DNA of 64,000 bases from Vespula vulgaris (lineage: Eukaryota > Arthropoda > Insecta > Hymenoptera > Vespidae): positions 3,832,501 to 3,896,500 of the forward strand of contig NC_066595.1 in assembly GCF_905475345.1 (NCBI RefSeq), in the 5' to 3' direction. Within the stretch, counting starts at the first letter, position 1. Each line of letters starts with the position of its first letter. Positions 63,815 to 64,000 of the stretch are shown here, piece by piece. The translations under genes were made by a program, and so were the position numbers. Below the pieces are notes generated by a model, which saw nothing but the letters and a program-made list of their open reading frames with translations, had not been told where the DNA came from and did not search any database.

Positions 63815-64000
63815 AAATTAACATACATTAAAGATGCAGTTGCATTTTATGATTTAATCGTGGTTGATTTATGATTACAATAAAAGATAAAAATTAAAAG
63901 GAAATCTTAATTCTGTGTTTTATAAATGAAACAATTAGACCATATTAATCAGGTACTTTATTCGATATATTTTTCTTCTTCTTTTTCAAAATTGTTAAAA

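Larger units (their letters stand above)
61537..64000. other. gene-free AT-rich region upstream of GBA1
   Basis: No gene is supported. The GBA1 promoter should lie at its left end. It contains a TA tract (62020-62058), a 38-41 bp direct repeat (62423-62463 and 62512-62549), a CT tract (62601-62659) and a CTCF-like motif near 63801. Short ORFs here look random. Confidence 0.6.

Overview
The window is nuclear DNA of an animal, almost certainly a holometabolous insect. It is strongly AT-rich, its genes have many small GT-AG introns, and the encoded proteins look insect-like (brahma, clueless, Atg1/unc-51 and mRpS30 types). An AT-rich hymenopteran (bee or wasp) is my best guess, but the sequence alone does not prove the order. 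I assembled every gene below exon by exon. In each case the summed exons gave an uninterrupted reading frame divisible by three, so all 18 genes appear intact.

Layout. 964-17692 (minus): brahma, the SWI/SNF ATPase. Its 10.4 kb first coding intron (7000-17416) holds four complete inositol-monophosphatase genes (copies A-D) on the opposite strand. 18870-19779 (+): NDUFB8, a complex I subunit. 20137-22919 (+): THOC5. 23022-24764 (minus): DRC2/CCDC65, an axonemal protein. 25595-27951 (minus): SWAP70-like PH protein. 28694-30675 (+): METTL16 RNA m6A methyltransferase. 32396-41096 (minus): clueless/CLUH. 41810-42896 (+): DENR. 43027-43582 (minus): RNA polymerase III subunit RPC9/CRCP. 44964-48310 (+): Atg1/ULK kinase. 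48876-49922 (minus): TSPO. 50981-52108 (+): a FAM169-family GNAT-like protein. 52441-56508 (minus): AP-3 beta subunit. 57175-59203 (+): mitochondrial ribosomal protein mRpS30/mL65. 59385-61536 (minus): lysosomal glucosylceramidase. 61537-64000 is gene-free.

Most of the window is housekeeping genes packed as divergent or convergent neighbours. Several pairs lie only 100-350 bp apart at their 3' ends (THOC5/DRC2, DENR/RPC9, FAM169/AP3B, mRpS30/GBA), and clu/DENR share a compact divergent promoter region rich in GA repeats. I saw no transposon, tRNA, rRNA, CRISPR or viral sequence. Repeats are microsatellites and low-complexity tracts.

The most unusual element is the IMPase array inside brahma. 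The four copies keep the catalytic metal-site residues and nearly the same intron positions, so they are a local tandem expansion. Copy A lacks exactly one intron, copy B can start with a mitochondrial-type presequence, copy C carries an insertion next to its second metal motif, and all four differ around the substrate pocket. I found no convincing wholly new multi-gene system. The array and the little-studied FAM169-like protein are the parts most worth a second look.
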